From Carnobacterium divergens (GTDB lineage Bacteria > Bacillota > Bacilli > Lactobacillales > Carnobacteriaceae), in NCBI RefSeq assembly GCF_900258435.1, contig NZ_LT992558.1, forward strand, positions 1,765,518 to 1,829,517: a DNA stretch of 64,000 bases. Reading direction: 5' to 3'. Numbering within the stretch: the first letter of the stretch is position 1; the number at the start of each line of letters is the position of its first letter. A program made the translations under genes and the position numbers. Of the stretch, positions 62,430-64,000 are shown piece after piece. The notes beneath the pieces were generated by a model. It was given only the letters and a program-made list of their open reading frames with translations. It made no database searches and was not told the origin of the DNA.

Positions 62430-62460
62430 AAAAACAGGTGATTCAGTCACCTGTTTTTTT
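62430..62460. terminator. Bidirectional terminator overlapping the Cof stop codon
   Basis: AAAAACAGGTGA / TCACCTGTTTTT perfect stem with a 5-base loop; the stop codon of the leftward Cof gene (62443-62445) lies in the loop. A-run and T-run on opposite sides serve both convergent genes. Confidence 0.9.
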
Positions 62461-63264
62461 TAGAATCAACTCATGGATAGCATGGGCAACCCCATCTTCA
62501 TCATTTGATTTCGTAATAAAGGTTGCTAGTGCTTTCATTTCTTCTGTGCCATTTTCCATTACGACTGCATGTCCGGCATACTCTAGCATACTCCGATCAT
62601 TTTCCGCATCTCCAATCGCCATCACTTCATCTACTTGCAATTGCAACGATTCCGCAAGGCTTTGTAGTGCCTTTCCCTTACTGGCTTGTTTATTTAAAAA
62701 TTCAAAGTTATAAGGTACGCTTCTAACCATATAAAAGTCATCCTTAAACAAAGCTGGAAGTTCTTGAATCAATGTATCCATTTCTGTTGGATCTCCTAAA
62801 AACATTCCTTTTGTCACTAAGGTATCTGGCGTTAATTTATCCACATCAAGATACGTTAAGTGCGTATGTAGCAATTTAGCATCATCTACTACAAGCTGTG
62901 ATGGTTTAAGGGCTGTGTGGTACATTTCCGACTCATCAAAAAAAGTTAATTGGGCTTTTTGATTGTTCGAAAATTGATAAATGCGCTTCACTTGATCGGC
63001 TGTTAGAGTTAAGTGATTCAACACTTTTTTTGATTGGGTCTCTTGTACTAAAGCACCGTTTTGTGTAATGGCTATTGTTGTTGAATCGAGTAAACCCAAT
63101 TTTTCCAAATACGGAGTAATTCCGACAAGCGGTCTGCCTGTACATAATACAATTGTAACACCACTGTTTTTTGCTAATTCGATTGCCTCACAAACATTTT
63201 GAGTTAAGCGATGGTCACTCGTTAAAAGTGTTCCATCAATATCAATAGCTACTAATTTGATCAT
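62443..63264 (-). CDS. Cof-type HAD-IIB phosphatase (second copy)
   Basis: A 273-residue haloacid-dehalogenase phosphatase with IDIDGTLLTSD (about 6-16), VLCTGRPLVG (about 39-48), GKALQSLAESL (Lys motif, about 194-204) and GDAENDRSMLEYAG (about 216-229). It is a paralogue of the protein at 3099-3929 and shares its length, with clear sequence similarity in the motif regions. Substrate unknown. ATG start after AAAAGGTGGATAATTAAA. Divergent from birA. Confidence 0.92.
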   Translation of the reverse strand: MIKLVAIDIDGTLLTSDHRLTQNVCEAIELAKNSGVTIVLCTGRPLVGITPYLEKLGLLDSTTIAITQNGALVQETQSKKVLNHLTLTADQVKRIYQFSNNQKAQLTFFDESEMYHTALKPSQLVVDDAKLLHTHLTYLDVDKLTPDTLVTKGMFLGDPTEMDTLIQELPALFKDDFYMVRSVPYNFEFLNKQASKGKALQSLAESLQLQVDEVMAIGDAENDRSMLEYAGHAVVMENGTEEMKALATFITKSNDEDGVAHAIHELILKKTGD

Positions 63265-63326
63265 TTTAATTATCCACCTTTTGATTGTTTACTCTTAGCA
63301 TACCATAAAATCAATTTATTTAATTC

Positions 63327-63356
63327 TTGAAATGATTGCATTTATGTAGTTAGAAT
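63327..63356 (+). promoter_or_regulatory. Candidate birA promoter
   Basis: TTGAAA (63327-63332), 18-base spacer, TAGAAT (63351-63356), 48 bases before the birA start. Confidence 0.55.
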
Positions 63357-63404
63357 GCTATTTTAAAAGTAATCAATTTTCAGTTATGAAGAAAGGATGT
63401 TTAA

Positions 63405-64000
63405 ATGTCCACTACAAAAGAAAAAGTACTTAGTTTTATTCAAAAAGCGTATCCAAATCCAATTTCTGGTCAATTAATTAGTTCAGAATTAGCGATTTCT
63501 AGAACAGCTGTCTGGAAAGCAATTCAGCGATTAAAGGAAGAAGGGTATGAAATTGACTCGATTGGTAGAAGCGGGTATCAATTTAAAGAGCCGCCAATTA
63601 GTAAAGCTTTACTTCAAGAACAATTAACAACTACCCTCATTGGAAAAGAACTTTTAGTTTTCCCTACCATTTCTTCTACAAATACGAGAGCTAAAGAATT
63701 GGCAGATCAAGATTTAATTGGAGATGGCGCTGTTTTAATTTCAGAAGAACAAACAGCTGCCAGAGGACGCATTGGCCGAACATGGAATTCACTAAAAGGA
63801 AAGACTATCTCTCTTTCCATCGTTTTAAAACCAGATCTTCAACCAGCAAAAGCCAGCCTACTTACTCAGTTAATGGCAGCCGCTTTTATCAATTCATTGC
63901 CTGAAAATGATTCTGTCAAAGTGAAATGGCCAAATGATATTGTGGTGAACGGCAAAAAAATCTGTGGGATTTTAACAGAAATGAGCTCTGAATTAACAAA
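63405..64000 (+). CDS. birA: Bifunctional biotin ligase/biotin operon repressor BirA (5' part)
   Basis: BirA attaches biotin to carboxylases and, with its N-terminal winged helix, represses biotin genes. The first 198 residues are present; the gene is cut by the window edge. HTH region about 15-60 (ISGQLISSELAISRTAVWKA), then the ligase domain with ISSTNTRAKELA (about 88-99), ISEEQTAARGRIGRTWNS (about 112-129, adenylate-binding loop; first Gly of GRGRxG is Ala here) and KVKWPNDIVVNGKKICGIL (about 173-191). ATG start with AAGAAAGGATG upstream. Not part of the leftward Cof unit. Confidence 0.95.
   Translation, partial: MSTTKEKVLSFIQKAYPNPISGQLISSELAISRTAVWKAIQRLKEEGYEIDSIGRSGYQFKEPPISKALLQEQLTTTLIGKELLVFPTISSTNTRAKELADQDLIGDGAVLISEEQTAARGRIGRTWNSLKGKTISLSIVLKPDLQPAKASLLTQLMAAAFINSLPENDSVKVKWPNDIVVNGKKICGILTEMSSELT

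Overview
The window looks like chromosomal DNA of a low-GC, non-sporulating Gram-positive bacterium of the order Lactobacillales. Protein wording and gene order point to the Carnobacterium/Enterococcus neighbourhood; the species cannot be fixed from sequence alone. Reasons: AT-rich DNA, strong AAAGGAGG ribosome sites, frequent TTG/GTG starts, the ylxM-ffh, prkC-prpC and yicC-gmk-rpoZ-coaBC arrangements, FakA/FakB and PlsX, lipoprotein-type substrate-binding proteins, and no sporulation gene where Bacillus has spoVM. No rRNA, tRNA, insertion sequence, prophage or CRISPR array was seen.

Region 1 (1-30 kb, almost all on the minus strand) is the conserved Firmicutes housekeeping block. In transcription order it reads ydbC-like, yicC, gmk, rpoZ, coaBC, priA, def, fmt, rsmB, prpC, prkC, rsgA, rpe, thiN, then (past the oppositely oriented rpmB) asp23-like, fakA, sdaAB, sdaAA, recG, plsX, acpP, rnc, smc, a Cof phosphatase, ftsY, ylxM, ffh. 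It covers nucleotide and CoA synthesis, start-Met processing, replication restart, Ser/Thr signalling, ribosome maturation, thiamine pyrophosphate formation, serine breakdown, exogenous fatty-acid use, chromosome condensation and SRP-dependent secretion. Compared with Bacillus, rlmN, spoVM, fapR, fabD and fabG are missing from the block.

Region 2 (30-44.5 kb) is mixed: a patatin-like lipase, a TrkH/KtrB potassium channel subunit, a DegV/FakB fatty-acid-binding protein, a small gene under an apparent LexA (SOS) operator, an OpuC-type compatible-solute ABC importer with a second copy of its binding protein, cardiolipin synthase, thiamine transporter ThiT behind a TPP riboswitch, a nucleotidyltransferase-like protein with a small membrane protein, a DUF915-type hydrolase and an NdpA-type nucleoid-associated protein.

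Region 3 (44.6-57.6 kb) is more accessory: a CopB-type copper/silver ATPase with an exact CopY box, a GNAT acetyltransferase, an M20 dipeptidase with a YfcC-type carrier, an HD hydrolase, a plus-strand glycine-betaine ABC importer (gbuABC type), a PadR regulator with an SGNH esterase behind a palindromic operator, and a secreted Ig-like protein ending in a sortase-like domain.

Region 4 (57.7-64 kb) returns to housekeeping: asd-dapA-rnjB (lysine/peptidoglycan precursors and RNase J2), an anchored alpha/beta hydrolase, a second Cof phosphatase, and the 5' part of birA running off the window end.

Cross-links: ThiT imports thiamine and ThiN converts it to TPP. FakB presents fatty acids to FakA, and PlsX/AcpP handle the resulting acyl-phosphate. 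OpuC and Gbu are two independent osmolyte importers. The best candidates for unusual biology are the SOS-controlled small gene, the sortase-like Ig protein without the catalytic Arg, the PadR-esterase operon, and the thiT leader in which the aptamer precedes a hairpin that hides the ribosome site.
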